A stretch of 64,000 nt of DNA from Flavobacterium tyrosinilyticum (GTDB lineage: Bacteria; Bacteroidota; Bacteroidia; Flavobacteriales; Flavobacteriaceae): positions 1,269,205 to 1,333,204 of the forward strand of contig NZ_JAMOKG010000003.1 in the NCBI RefSeq assembly GCF_023656565.1. The letters run 5' to 3'. The translations under genes and the position numbers were made by a program. Position 1 is the first letter of the stretch. Every line of letters starts with the position of its first letter. The notes beneath the pieces are model-generated. The model saw nothing but the letters and a program-made list of their open reading frames with translations. It was not told where the DNA came from and did no database searches. Positions 25,243-32,632 of the stretch are shown here, piece after piece.

Positions 25243-25729
25243 AATCTGCTTAAATTAATGAAATCGTTGTCAAAAAATTTAAGGCTGCAAATTTACGAAC
25301 AATATTCATCAAAAGAAAGCAATTAATTTACTTCGAATCAATAATTTGACACTAATGTTAATTTAAAAACATTCGAAAGCTATTTTTTTCTATTTTTATT
25401 AAAAAAAAATCTGAGCCTGATATTCTTGAAATTTTAACACTCTGATAAGAATTAAATGACAAAATAATCGATTAAATGCAAATTTTATCGATTAAATACA
25501 TTTTTATCGGTTTTAAATTATAAATTTCTTACATTTACCATTGTTATGAATGTAATTCAAAATTAGTTTAGATTAAAGAATTTTGATAAGCTTTAATTAA
25601 TTTAATAATAATTCGGGCATAACAATTTTGAATTTTACTCGTTATGTTGTTGTTTTGTGTTACAAAATGAAATGGGAAAGCCGAAAACCAAAGAGAGTAG
25701 GCAAAATTAAAATACAAATACCACGCTTT
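25243..25729. other. AT-rich intergenic region with three 20-bp-spaced repeats
   Basis: It holds the mtaB promoter (-7 CAAATTTA at 25288-25295, TAAATTTG on the minus strand) and three direct repeats beginning ATCG at 25467, 25487 and 25506: two copies of ATCGATTAAATRCA plus a weaker ATCGGTTTTAAAT. No RNA gene is recognised. Confidence 0.55.
25288..25295 (-). promoter_or_regulatory. -7 promoter element of mtaB
   Basis: TAAATTTG on the minus strand, a full consensus match, 46 bases before the start. Confidence 0.5.
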
Positions 25730-26254
25730 ATGAAAGCATTTTTACCCACAATCTGCTTGATGTTCTTAACCGTATTTAGTTCGCAAGCGCAAACTAGTGC
25801 TCCAGCCGCAAATGCAAATCCATTTCCTACTATTAGCACATTGACGACTTGGGCAAGCTTTAACTCACAACAGCAATTTGATGTTGCTATTCGTGCAGTT
25901 GGGTTTAAGTTTGAAGTTAAAGAACCTGGTGAAGGATCTACAGCTTATACCTACATTCGTAAAGTAACAGTTAACGAAGTAAATTATACCGATAGAATTG
26001 TATACAGAATTACAAACAACAATTCTGCAAGTATCATTTCTTTAGTAACCGCTTCTACCGACTTGGTTAGTTTATACACTCCGCAATTAGCAAGCTTTAA
26101 AAACAACAACTGTAAAACAGAAATGTCTAAAGACAAAAATACGACTTGCAGCTGTTACGAAAGTGCCAATTTTGCAATCGATCTTTGCGACGAGCGTGTA
26201 AAATTAACTATGGGTGACGGAAATAAATATTTTGTTTCTGTAGCTAAAAAATAA
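25730..26254 (+). CDS. secreted protein of unknown function
   Basis: A protein of 174 residues from the ATG at 25730. This start places the signal peptide MKAFLPTICLMFLTVFSSQA at the N-terminus; the TTG-initiated frame from 25628 would bury it behind 34 basic residues. The mature protein has four cysteines, NNCKTEM, TTCSCYES and IDLCDERV, which could form two disulfides in the periplasm, and mostly beta-strand sequence. No family recognised. Upstream are three 20-bp-spaced direct repeats that look regulatory. It converges with a GNAT gene across a perfect 16-bp terminator hairpin. Confidence 0.62.
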   Translation: MKAFLPTICLMFLTVFSSQAQTSAPAANANPFPTISTLTTWASFNSQQQFDVAIRAVGFKFEVKEPGEGSTAYTYIRKVTVNEVNYTDRIVYRITNNNSASIISLVTASTDLVSLYTPQLASFKNNNCKTEMSKDKNTTCSCYESANFAIDLCDERVKLTMGDGNKYFVSVAKK

Positions 26255-26279
26255 TATTTTCAAATATTACTTCTTAATT

Positions 26280-26325
26280 AATTCCAAATCTTTACTGACT
26301 TTTAAGTATGTAAAGATTTGGAATT
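26280..26325. terminator. bidirectional terminator, perfect 16-bp stem
   Basis: AATTCCAAATCTTTAC (26280-26295) / GTAAAGATTTGGAATT (26310-26325), between convergent genes. Confidence 0.85.
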
Positions 26326-26335
26326 CGTTTTTTAT

Positions 26336-26866
26336 TTAAATTCTGTTTGGATTCTTAAGTTCATACCAAACTTCTAATTCTTCATCGTATTCAAAAGAAT
26401 TCACAAAATGAAATCCTAATTTCTCCAGAATTTTTCTTGAGTTTTCGTTTCCTGCATCTGCGTAAGCATAAAGCACTTCTACTTTCATTTCGTTAAAAGC
26501 ATGATCAATAAAAGCTCTTCCTGCTTCTGTGGCATAACCTTTTCCCCAATGCTTTTCGATAAAACGATATCCTAACTCATAAAAGTTTTTATGATTATTT
26601 ATCTCGTCTTTAATAAATTTGATTCCAGACCAGCCAATAAATTCATTGGTTTCCTTAAGAACAACAGCCCATCTTCCTGTGCCAAGATCTTTGTATTGTT
26701 TTTGAACAAATTTGATATATTCAATGCTTTCGTCAATATGTTTTACAGGTCTATTGCCGACAAATAAATGCACATTTGGATTAGAATCCAATTCAAACAT
26801 TCCTTCTGCATCAGAAAGTTCTAATTCTCTTAAAAGCAAACGCTCTGTTTCAATTGGATTTTTCAT
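26336..26866 (-). CDS. GNAT-family N-acetyltransferase (RimJ/RimL type)
   Basis: A 176-residue acetyl-CoA-dependent acetyltransferase. It has the N-terminal ETERLLLRELELSDAEGMFEL of the RimJ/RimL subfamily, the acceptor-site region GWSGIKFI, the acetyl-CoA pyrophosphate loop EKHWGKGYATEAGRAFIDHAF, and NENSRKILEKLGFHFV. Members acetylate ribosomal protein N-termini, antibiotics or small amines; this one cannot be assigned. It is the last gene of a minus-strand run behind a Cof-type phosphatase (7-base gap), so it is probably co-transcribed. Confidence 0.85.
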   Translation of the reverse strand: MKNPIETERLLLRELELSDAEGMFELDSNPNVHLFVGNRPVKHIDESIEYIKFVQKQYKDLGTGRWAVVLKETNEFIGWSGIKFIKDEINNHKNFYELGYRFIEKHWGKGYATEAGRAFIDHAFNEMKVEVLYAYADAGNENSRKILEKLGFHFVNSFEYDEELEVWYELKNPNRI

Positions 26867-26873
26867 CTTTTAT

Positions 26874-27677
26874 TTAATTTAAAATATATTTTTGCACCAC
26901 TTCAGCAACACCATCATCATTATTTGAAGCCACGATTAAATCTGCTCGATCACGCAATTCAGGATTCACATTATCTACCCAAACTCCTAATCCTGCATAT
27001 TCTATCATTGTCAAGTCATTCCCCGCGTTTCCAACGGCGATAATCTCGCTTTGATGAATACCCAGCTTTTCTGCCAAAAATTTCAAACTCGCAGCTTTAT
27101 CAATTCCTTGCTGTGCCGCTTCTAAGAAAAATGGTTTAGACATCGAAACACTTAAATGTGGCATAGCCTCCATTAAATCTTTTTCCAAGGTTTTTAAATA
27201 AGCTGGATCTTGCAGCAAAATACATTTAACCGCTGGTCTGTCTACATAATCTTTAAAGCTTGAAACTTTAAGATGCGCCATTCCCGTGATTTCTTTTTCT
27301 ACCTCAATATATTCAGAATCTGTCTCACTAATGATTTGGTCGTCTAAATACGTAATGATGTGCGCATTCTTTTTTACACTATAATCGTATAACGCATGAA
27401 TTTGCTCTACAGTCAACTTCTGTTCAAACAAAATTAGATCATCTTTCACACGACTGATTATTGCGCCGTTAAACGAAATCATATACGAATCGTTTTTATC
27501 TAATTCCAACTCCTTTGCATAAGCCGTCATTGCCGTAGTTGGTCTTCCAGAAGCCAAAACAACGTAAACGCCTTTTGCTTGCGCTTCTAATATTACTTTT
27601 TTATTTAAATCTGATATTCTGTGATCGTCTGTCAACAAGGTGTCATCCATGTCGAGCACTAACATTTTGTATTGCAT
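26874..27677 (-). CDS. Cof-type HAD-IIB phosphatase
   Basis: A 267-residue cytoplasmic HAD hydrolase with a C2B cap. The catalytic motif DMDDTLLTDD has the nucleophile Asp near residue 9 and the acid Asp two later. Motif II is VLASGRPTTAM. The Lys and motif IV lie in GIDKAASLKFL...AVGNAGNDLTMIEYAGLGVWVDN. Family members hydrolyse sugar phosphates, PLP, FMN or nucleotide precursors; the substrate is unknown. The sequence before its start consists of CAGTCGCAG/TTTTCAGT words forming a degenerate hairpin (27684-27752). The GNAT gene follows closely. Confidence 0.88.
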   Translation of the reverse strand: MQYKMLVLDMDDTLLTDDHRISDLNKKVILEAQAKGVYVVLASGRPTTAMTAYAKELELDKNDSYMISFNGAIISRVKDDLILFEQKLTVEQIHALYDYSVKKNAHIITYLDDQIISETDSEYIEVEKEITGMAHLKVSSFKDYVDRPAVKCILLQDPAYLKTLEKDLMEAMPHLSVSMSKPFFLEAAQQGIDKAASLKFLAEKLGIHQSEIIAVGNAGNDLTMIEYAGLGVWVDNVNPELRDRADLIVASNNDDGVAEVVQKYILN

Positions 27678-27683
27678 TTTTTT

Positions 27684-27752
27684 TAGTTTTCAGTCGCAGT
27701 TTCCAGTCGCAGTCTCAGTAACAACTGAAAACTACGACTGAAAACTGAAAAC
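27684..27752. repeat. intergenic hairpin of GTTTTCAGTCG words
   Basis: The left arm (about 27684-27707, AGTTTTCAGTCGCAGTTTCC) pairs imperfectly with the right arm (about 27724-27752, ACTACGACTGAAAACTGAAA). It lies between DUF2007 and the Cof-type gene on the minus strand. Confidence 0.6.
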
Positions 27753-27754
27753 TT

Positions 27755-27973
27755 TTAAAGACTCATTCTAAACTCTTCTATAACTGGATTTGCTTTTGCA
27801 AAATCTGTTTCTTGTATAAAAACTTCAATAGCCAAATCTGTCTGGCCAAAACCTCCTAAACGTGCAGATTGAATATTATCTTTTTTTACTGTTTCTACAC
27901 CAGCTTCTTCTAATCTTTCCTGCAAAGCAATTGCCAATACTTCACTTCCAGAAAATACTTTCATTAATCCCAT
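27755..27973 (-). CDS. DUF2007 family protein
   Basis: A 72-residue ferredoxin-fold-like protein matching DUF2007: KVFSGSEVLAIALQERLEEAGVE, a middle QSARLGGFGQ loop, and VFIQETDFAKANPVIEEF. Relatives are small putative signal-transducing domains, sometimes fused to zinc ribbons or membrane proteins, and resemble PII-like folds. There is no membrane segment and no Cys here. The second Met (MKVFSG) could also be the start. It lies in a minus-strand run with a helicase-like protein and a sigma-54-type regulator upstream. Confidence 0.82.
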   Translation of the reverse strand: MGLMKVFSGSEVLAIALQERLEEAGVETVKKDNIQSARLGGFGQTDLAIEVFIQETDFAKANPVIEEFRMSL

Positions 27974-28017
27974 AACATTTTATTTTTTTATTCTATTAAT
28001 TTCTAAATCAAAAAAAT

Positions 28018-28050
28018 CCCGCTTTTCAGTTACTGAGACTGAAAACCGGG
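28018..28050 (-). terminator. hairpin downstream of the helicase-like gene
   Basis: CCCGCTTTTCAGT (28018-28030) / ACTGAAAACCGGG (28038-28050), 12 of 13 paired, 7-base loop. It uses the same TTTTCAGT word as the hairpin at 27684. Confidence 0.65.
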
Positions 28051-28070
28051 ACTGAAAACTTTATTATAAA

Positions 28071-28730
28071 TTATTCTTCTTCAATATCGTCTTCGTCTTC
28101 ATCAAGCTCTTCTCCGTCTTCATCCATATCAAACAAATAAGGCTCCACCATAATTTTATCTGCCAAAATTTCAATTCGCTCTGTCAGAGTTTCAGAAAAG
28201 ATAATTCGCTGCACTTTGGCGATACTATTAGAAATACGTGTGATTTTTGGATCATGGCGTAATTTCAAAATCGGATCTGCATCATCCAAAATAAACATTT
28301 TAAGACGATTTACGTTGTAACCTGCTGTACTAAACATGTCATTTAATTTAGTTGGCGTACCAATTAAAACGTCGATTCCTGTAGAAACATAGTTTTTATC
28401 ATAATCCATGTCGCCTTTTTCGTTTACACCATAAACTTCCAAATTGGTGTATTTCCCATACTTCTCAAAAAGCTCAACCATTTCCAAAACCTTTGCTTTG
28501 TCTTCCACAATGATTAAAGCGCGTGGCGATTCTTCGGTTTTACCAGCCAATTGCTGAATCACATTTAAAACAATCGTTGTTGTTTTTCCACTTCCTTTTG
28601 GAGAAATAATTACACAATCAGCACCGCTTTTTATGGTTGAAAAAGTTTCCAACTGCAAAGCATTCGCTTCCGTTAAACCATTTTCAACTAGTCCGTCTTG
28701 TAATTTCTCGTTTATTTTTTTTAGTTTCAT
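28071..28730 (-). CDS. single-RecA-domain DEAD/DEAH helicase-like protein
   Basis: A 219-residue protein covering only the first RecA domain of a DEAD-box helicase. It has the Q-motif-like Leu/Gln region (TEANALQLETFSTIKSGAD), Walker A SPKGSGKTT, a GTPTKL motif (motif Ib), motif II as LDDAD rather than DEAD, and FSETLT in place of SAT. Domain 2 is absent, so unwinding as in a normal helicase is not expected. The C-terminus is a strongly acidic tail (DMDEDGEELDEDEDDIEEE). The stop is clean and is followed by a hairpin, so this is not a simple frameshift. Possibly a regulatory ATPase. It lies 45 bases downstream of the sigma-54-type regulator. Confidence 0.82.
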   Translation of the reverse strand: MKLKKINEKLQDGLVENGLTEANALQLETFSTIKSGADCVIISPKGSGKTTTIVLNVIQQLAGKTEESPRALIIVEDKAKVLEMVELFEKYGKYTNLEVYGVNEKGDMDYDKNYVSTGIDVLIGTPTKLNDMFSTAGYNVNRLKMFILDDADPILKLRHDPKITRISNSIAKVQRIIFSETLTERIEILADKIMVEPYLFDMDEDGEELDEDEDDIEEE

Positions 28731-28775
28731 TTCTAAATTTTAGATTTATGATTTTAGAATTTAGATTCCAAATCA

Positions 28776-29939
28776 TTATTTGCTTGCGAACATTTTCACA
28801 TCTGATTCTGAGATTTCGTTTCCTCCCAAAATAATCAATCTTTCTACTACATTTCGAAGTTCACGAATATTTCCTGTCCAATCGTATTCTTGCAATAATT
28901 TTATGGCTTGCGCCGAAAATGACTTAACTGCATTTCCTTGCTCTAAAGCTATTTTTTCTGCAAAATGCGAAATCAAAGCTGGAATATCATCACGTCTTTC
29001 ATTCAATGCCGGAACTTTAATTAAAATCACTGCCAAACGATGGTATAAATCTTCACGGAAACGGCCTTCTGCGATTTCTGTTTTCAGATCTTTATTCGTA
29101 GCTGCAACAACACGAACATCAACTTTAATATCTTTATCAGCACCAACTCTCGTAATCATACTTTCTTGCAAAGCACGCAAAACTTTGGCTTGCGCCGAAA
29201 GACTCATATCTCCAATTTCATCCAAGAAAATAGTTCCTTTGTCTGCTGCTTCAAACTTTCCTGCACGATCTTTCACTGCCGATGTAAAAGCACCTTTTAC
29301 GTGTCCGAACAATTCGCTTTCGATCAATTCGCTTGGAATTGCCGCACAGTTTACTTCAATTAACGGAAAACTAGAACGCTCGCTTTTTTCATGTAACTGA
29401 TGCGCCACTAATTCTTTTCCCGTTCCATTTGGTCCAGTAATCAAAACTCTCGCTTCTGTTTGCGCCACTTTATCAATCATCACTTTGATATGATTAATCG
29501 ATTCGCTGTCGCCAATCATTTCGTAGTTTTTGCTAACTTTTTTCTTTAGGATTTTATTTTCAACTACTAATTGTTTTTTGTCCAAAGCATTACGAACCGT
29601 ATTCAATAAACGGTTCAAATCTGGCGGTTTCGAAATATAATCGAAAGCGCCCAAACGCATGGTCTGAATCGCAGTTTCCATATCGCCGTGACCCGAGATC
29701 ATCACCATCGGGATTTCTGGTTTGATCTTTTTTACTTCTTCCAAAACCTCAACACCGTCCATTTTTGGCATTTTGATATCGCACAAAACCAAATCATAGT
29801 CGTTGTTTTTTATTTTTTCAAGTCCCGCAACACCATCTTCAGCTTCATCAACCTGATACGCATCATTTTCTTCTGATAATATTTTTACCAAAACCCTTCT
29901 GATCGCTGCTTCGTCTTCAATAATTAGTATTTTACTCAT
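28776..29939 (-). CDS. sigma-54-type response regulator lacking a DNA-binding domain
   Basis: An NtrC-like protein of 387 residues. The receiver domain has phospho-acceptor Asp54 (LVLCDIKMPKMDG), Thr/Ser region MVMISGHGD and Lys in YISKPP. The AAA+ domain has Walker A GPNGTGK (169-175) and the sigma-54 contact loop as GAFTSA (216-221, canonical GAFTGA). Walker B is GTIFLDEIGD, and the arginine-finger region is FREDLYHRL. The protein ends SESDVKMFASK about where a Fis-type helix-turn-helix would begin, so no DNA-binding domain is present; the NtrC length would be about 450-480. It may activate sigma-54 from solution. No sensor kinase lies beside it. Confidence 0.9.
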   Translation of the reverse strand: MSKILIIEDEAAIRRVLVKILSEENDAYQVDEAEDGVAGLEKIKNNDYDLVLCDIKMPKMDGVEVLEEVKKIKPEIPMVMISGHGDMETAIQTMRLGAFDYISKPPDLNRLLNTVRNALDKKQLVVENKILKKKVSKNYEMIGDSESINHIKVMIDKVAQTEARVLITGPNGTGKELVAHQLHEKSERSSFPLIEVNCAAIPSELIESELFGHVKGAFTSAVKDRAGKFEAADKGTIFLDEIGDMSLSAQAKVLRALQESMITRVGADKDIKVDVRVVAATNKDLKTEIAEGRFREDLYHRLAVILIKVPALNERRDDIPALISHFAEKIALEQGNAVKSFSAQAIKLLQEYDWTGNIRELRNVVERLIILGGNEISESDVKMFASK

Positions 29940-29954
29940 TTTTTTCTAAGGTTC

Positions 29955-30135
29955 AAAGTTGCAAAGTTACAGAGTGACAAAGTTTAAAAATCTTTGTTGC
30001 TATGTTAACTATTAACCTGCTATTAGTAATATCTCTTTTATGCTTCAATACAATCTTAAAGTTGTTTTTCTAAGTTATAAAAAATTCAAATAAAAAAAAC
30101 TTTGAACCTTTGTCTCTCTGTAACTTTGCAACTTT
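29955..30135. repeat. 28-bp inverted repeat between the ABC permease gene and the regulator gene
   Basis: Arms 29955-29982 and 30108-30135 pair at 27 of 28 positions (words AAAGTTGCAAAGTTACAGAG). The 125-base interior is AT-rich with no visible gene. Confidence 0.85.
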
Positions 30136-30141
30136 AAAGAA

Positions 30142-31458
30142 CTAGTACTTCAGCCACTTATACAATTCCTTCCAAGTCGGTTTTTTGCCGTACATTAAAA
30201 TACCTACACGGTAAATTTTGGCAGCAAACCAAACCACAAGGAAAAAGGTAGCAAACAATAATGATACCGAAATTGCGATTTGCCACCACGGCACACCAAA
30301 CGGAATACGCATTAGCATTACAATTGGCGAAGTTAACGGAATCATTGAAAAGATAACTGCAACACTTCCGTGCGGATCGTTTACTACTGTAAAAAATCCG
30401 ATATAGACGCTCAAAATCAGAGGCATTAAAATTGGCAGCAAAAATTGCTGAGAATCGGTTTGATTGTCAACTGCCGCTCCAATTGCTGCGTAAAATGAGC
30501 TATATAAAAAATATCCTCCAATAAAATAAATCACAAATCCGATTATGATACTTGCAATTGGCAAATTCCATAATTCAGCAATATACATTTGCGCTGATCC
30601 AGCAAATTCGTGCTGCGCACTTTGCATTAATTCTGGAGAAATTCTGGCTGTCGGACCAACATTCACTCCAAAAAAAGCTGAAGCTGCAAACATCAATCCT
30701 AATCCAATTATCGCCCAAATCATAAATTGTAAAATCCCAGCCAATGATGTTCCTACAATTTTACCAATCATCAACTGAAATGGTTTTACAGATGAAATAA
30801 TGATTTCGATAATTCTGTTTGTTTTTTCTTCGATTACGCTTCTCATTACCATATTTCCGTAAATGATAATAAACATCATGATCAAGTAACCAAATGCGCC
30901 TCCGATTCCGATTTTAATTTCATTTAAACCTTTCAGACTTTCTTCTCCAGAAGCTTTAACCAAATGAATATTTACATCTGACTGCGCTTTCTGGATGGCC
31001 AAAGTGTCTAGTTTTGCTTCTTCCAGATTTAGTTTTGTAATTTTATTTCCAATGATATCTTGAGTGTTTTCAATAAAAGAAATGCTCGGGCTATTATTAG
31101 AAATAAATTCAATTTTACTTTCTAAATCTTTTATATTTTTTGTTTTCGGAATAACGATTAATCCGTTGAAATTTTCTTTTGTAATGCTATCTTTTAAAGC
31201 CTTTACATCAATTTCAGATAAATTTAAATATTTGAATTCGGCTCCTTTTTTATTTTCTTTTAAAAAATCAGACGCAAAAAGTCCAGTTTCGTCATGAATT
31301 GCAATTCTTTTTGTTTCTGCTTTCATCGAACTTAAATAGCCAATAAAAACAGCAATCGCCACAAATAAAAGCGGACTCAAAAATGTCATGACAACAAAAG
31401 ATTTATTGCGGACTTTGGCAATAAATTCTCTTTTTATAATCAACGAGATGATACTCAT
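30142..31458 (-). CDS. ABC-2 type permease (NatB-like)
   Basis: Integral-membrane half of an ABC exporter, 438 residues. It has one N-terminal helix (VMTFLSPLLFVAIAVFIGYL), a large extracytoplasmic domain of about 150 residues, then five helices from about residue 185. EEKTNRIIEIIISSVKPFQLMIGKIVG is typical of the NatB/YhaP group. It pairs with the ATPase gene 71 bases upstream. NatAB systems export sodium; relatives export lipids, drugs or polysaccharides, so the substrate is open. Co-transcribed with the ATPase on the minus strand; a long inverted repeat follows it. Confidence 0.87.
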   Translation of the reverse strand: MSIISLIIKREFIAKVRNKSFVVMTFLSPLLFVAIAVFIGYLSSMKAETKRIAIHDETGLFASDFLKENKKGAEFKYLNLSEIDVKALKDSITKENFNGLIVIPKTKNIKDLESKIEFISNNSPSISFIENTQDIIGNKITKLNLEEAKLDTLAIQKAQSDVNIHLVKASGEESLKGLNEIKIGIGGAFGYLIMMFIIIYGNMVMRSVIEEKTNRIIEIIISSVKPFQLMIGKIVGTSLAGILQFMIWAIIGLGLMFAASAFFGVNVGPTARISPELMQSAQHEFAGSAQMYIAELWNLPIASIIIGFVIYFIGGYFLYSSFYAAIGAAVDNQTDSQQFLLPILMPLILSVYIGFFTVVNDPHGSVAVIFSMIPLTSPIVMLMRIPFGVPWWQIAISVSLLFATFFLVVWFAAKIYRVGILMYGKKPTWKELYKWLKY

Positions 31459-31529
31459 AAATATTTTTAATTTTCAAATCTAAAATCCCAAATTCCAACT
31501 CTCACAGTTTCAAACTTGGATTTTGGAAT

Positions 31530-32474
31530 TTAATTATTGGAATTTAATTTTTTGTTTTCCGTTACCGTTTGGATAAAAATATCGTTTATGCTCGGAATTT
31601 TTTCTACGAAATGCGTTACTTGTCCACGTTGTGTCAAAATGTTCAATAATTCGTTTGGACTTGCATTTCCAATCTGAATATTTAATTTCAAATCATCATT
31701 TAAAGATTTAAAACTAGCAGGCGAAACCGTAAATTTTTGAGTGATATCGTACATCAAACCTTCAACATTATTTGTCAAAATTCCAACTTCAAAACTATTT
31801 GTTCTAAACTGACGTTTCACATCAGCCACTTTCCCTTCGATCAATTTATTGGATTTGTGAATTAAAGCAATGTTTTCACAAAGCTCTTCTACACTTTCCA
31901 TTCTGTGCGTCGAAAAAATAATAGTAGAACCTTGTTCTTTCAATGCCAGAATTTCATCTTTAATAACATTAGCATTTACAGGATCAAAACCAGAAAAGGG
32001 CTCATCTAAAATTAGCAATTTTGGTTTATGCAAAACACAAACCACAAACTGAATTTTCTGTGCCATTCCTTTAGAAAGTTCCTGAATTTTCTTGTTCCAC
32101 CAGCCTTGAATTCCTAATCTGTCAAACCAATAATCCAATTGTTTTTTGGCTTCAGCCTTAGAAAGGCCTTTCATTTGAGCCAGATACAAACATTGCTCTC
32201 CCACTTTCATCGAACTATACAAACCTCTTTCTTCTGGAAGGTATCCGATCGTTTGCACATGTTTGGGCTGCAATCTTTCTCCATCCAAAATTACTTCGCC
32301 ACTATCTGGCAATGTAATTTGGTTTATGATTCTGATAAGGGAAGTTTTTCCGGCTCCATTGGGACCTAAAAGCCCATATATACTGCCTTTTGGCACATTT
32401 AATGAAACTTCGTTAAGTGCTACATAATCGCCGTATTTTTTTACGACTTTATGTACTTCAAGTAAGTTACTCAT
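31530..32474 (-). CDS. ABC transporter ATP-binding protein (NatA-like)
   Basis: A 314-residue ATPase with Walker A GLLGPNGAGKTS, Q-loop IGYLPEERGLY, an ABC signature LSKGMAQK (LSGGQ variant), Walker B LLILDEPFSGFDP and the His switch IIFSTHRM. The DUF4162-like C-terminal extension (VEGLMYDITQKFTVSPASF) is usual for NatA/CcmA-like members. It lies directly upstream of the matching permease. The last codons (KLNSNN) are made of the AATTCCAATAATT word also found in the following intergenic hairpin. No clear promoter; TACTTTTA at 32526-32533 is a weak candidate. Confidence 0.9.
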   Translation of the reverse strand: MSNLLEVHKVVKKYGDYVALNEVSLNVPKGSIYGLLGPNGAGKTSLIRIINQITLPDSGEVILDGERLQPKHVQTIGYLPEERGLYSSMKVGEQCLYLAQMKGLSKAEAKKQLDYWFDRLGIQGWWNKKIQELSKGMAQKIQFVVCVLHKPKLLILDEPFSGFDPVNANVIKDEILALKEQGSTIIFSTHRMESVEELCENIALIHKSNKLIEGKVADVKRQFRTNSFEVGILTNNVEGLMYDITQKFTVSPASFKSLNDDLKLNIQIGNASPNELLNILTQRGQVTHFVEKIPSINDIFIQTVTENKKLNSNN

Positions 32475-32568
32475 GCTATTTTTAAGGATTTACTGCGTCA
32501 CTTTGCCTGTTACGGTTCAGCGACTGTAAAAGTAAATAATTCGAAGCGAAATTGTCGCATATTACGCA

Positions 32569-32604
32569 AAAAACCCATTCTAATTTATGCTAGAATGGGT
32601 TTTT
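32569..32604 (-). terminator. terminator of the grpE-dnaJ operon
   Basis: Perfect 14-bp stem AAAAACCCATTCTA (32569-32582) / TAGAATGGGTTTTT (32591-32604), 8-base loop, with T residues on both sides. It lies directly after the dnaJ stop on the minus strand. Confidence 0.9.
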
Positions 32605-32632
32605 AATTTTTATAACTTTAAAAAAGTTCAGA

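Noticed and set aside
25467..25525. CRISPR-like array
   Set aside because: Units of about 20 bp directly abut without spacers, only three copies, no cas genes in the window.
28018..28066. Hidden second helicase domain after the stop of the helicase-like gene
   Set aside because: The bases after the stop form a hairpin of TTTTCAGT words, and no helicase motifs IV-VI appear in any frame before DUF2007.
28780..29400. 206-codon frame antisense to the sigma-54-type regulator
   Set aside because: Shadow of the AAA+ domain with no recognisable protein features.
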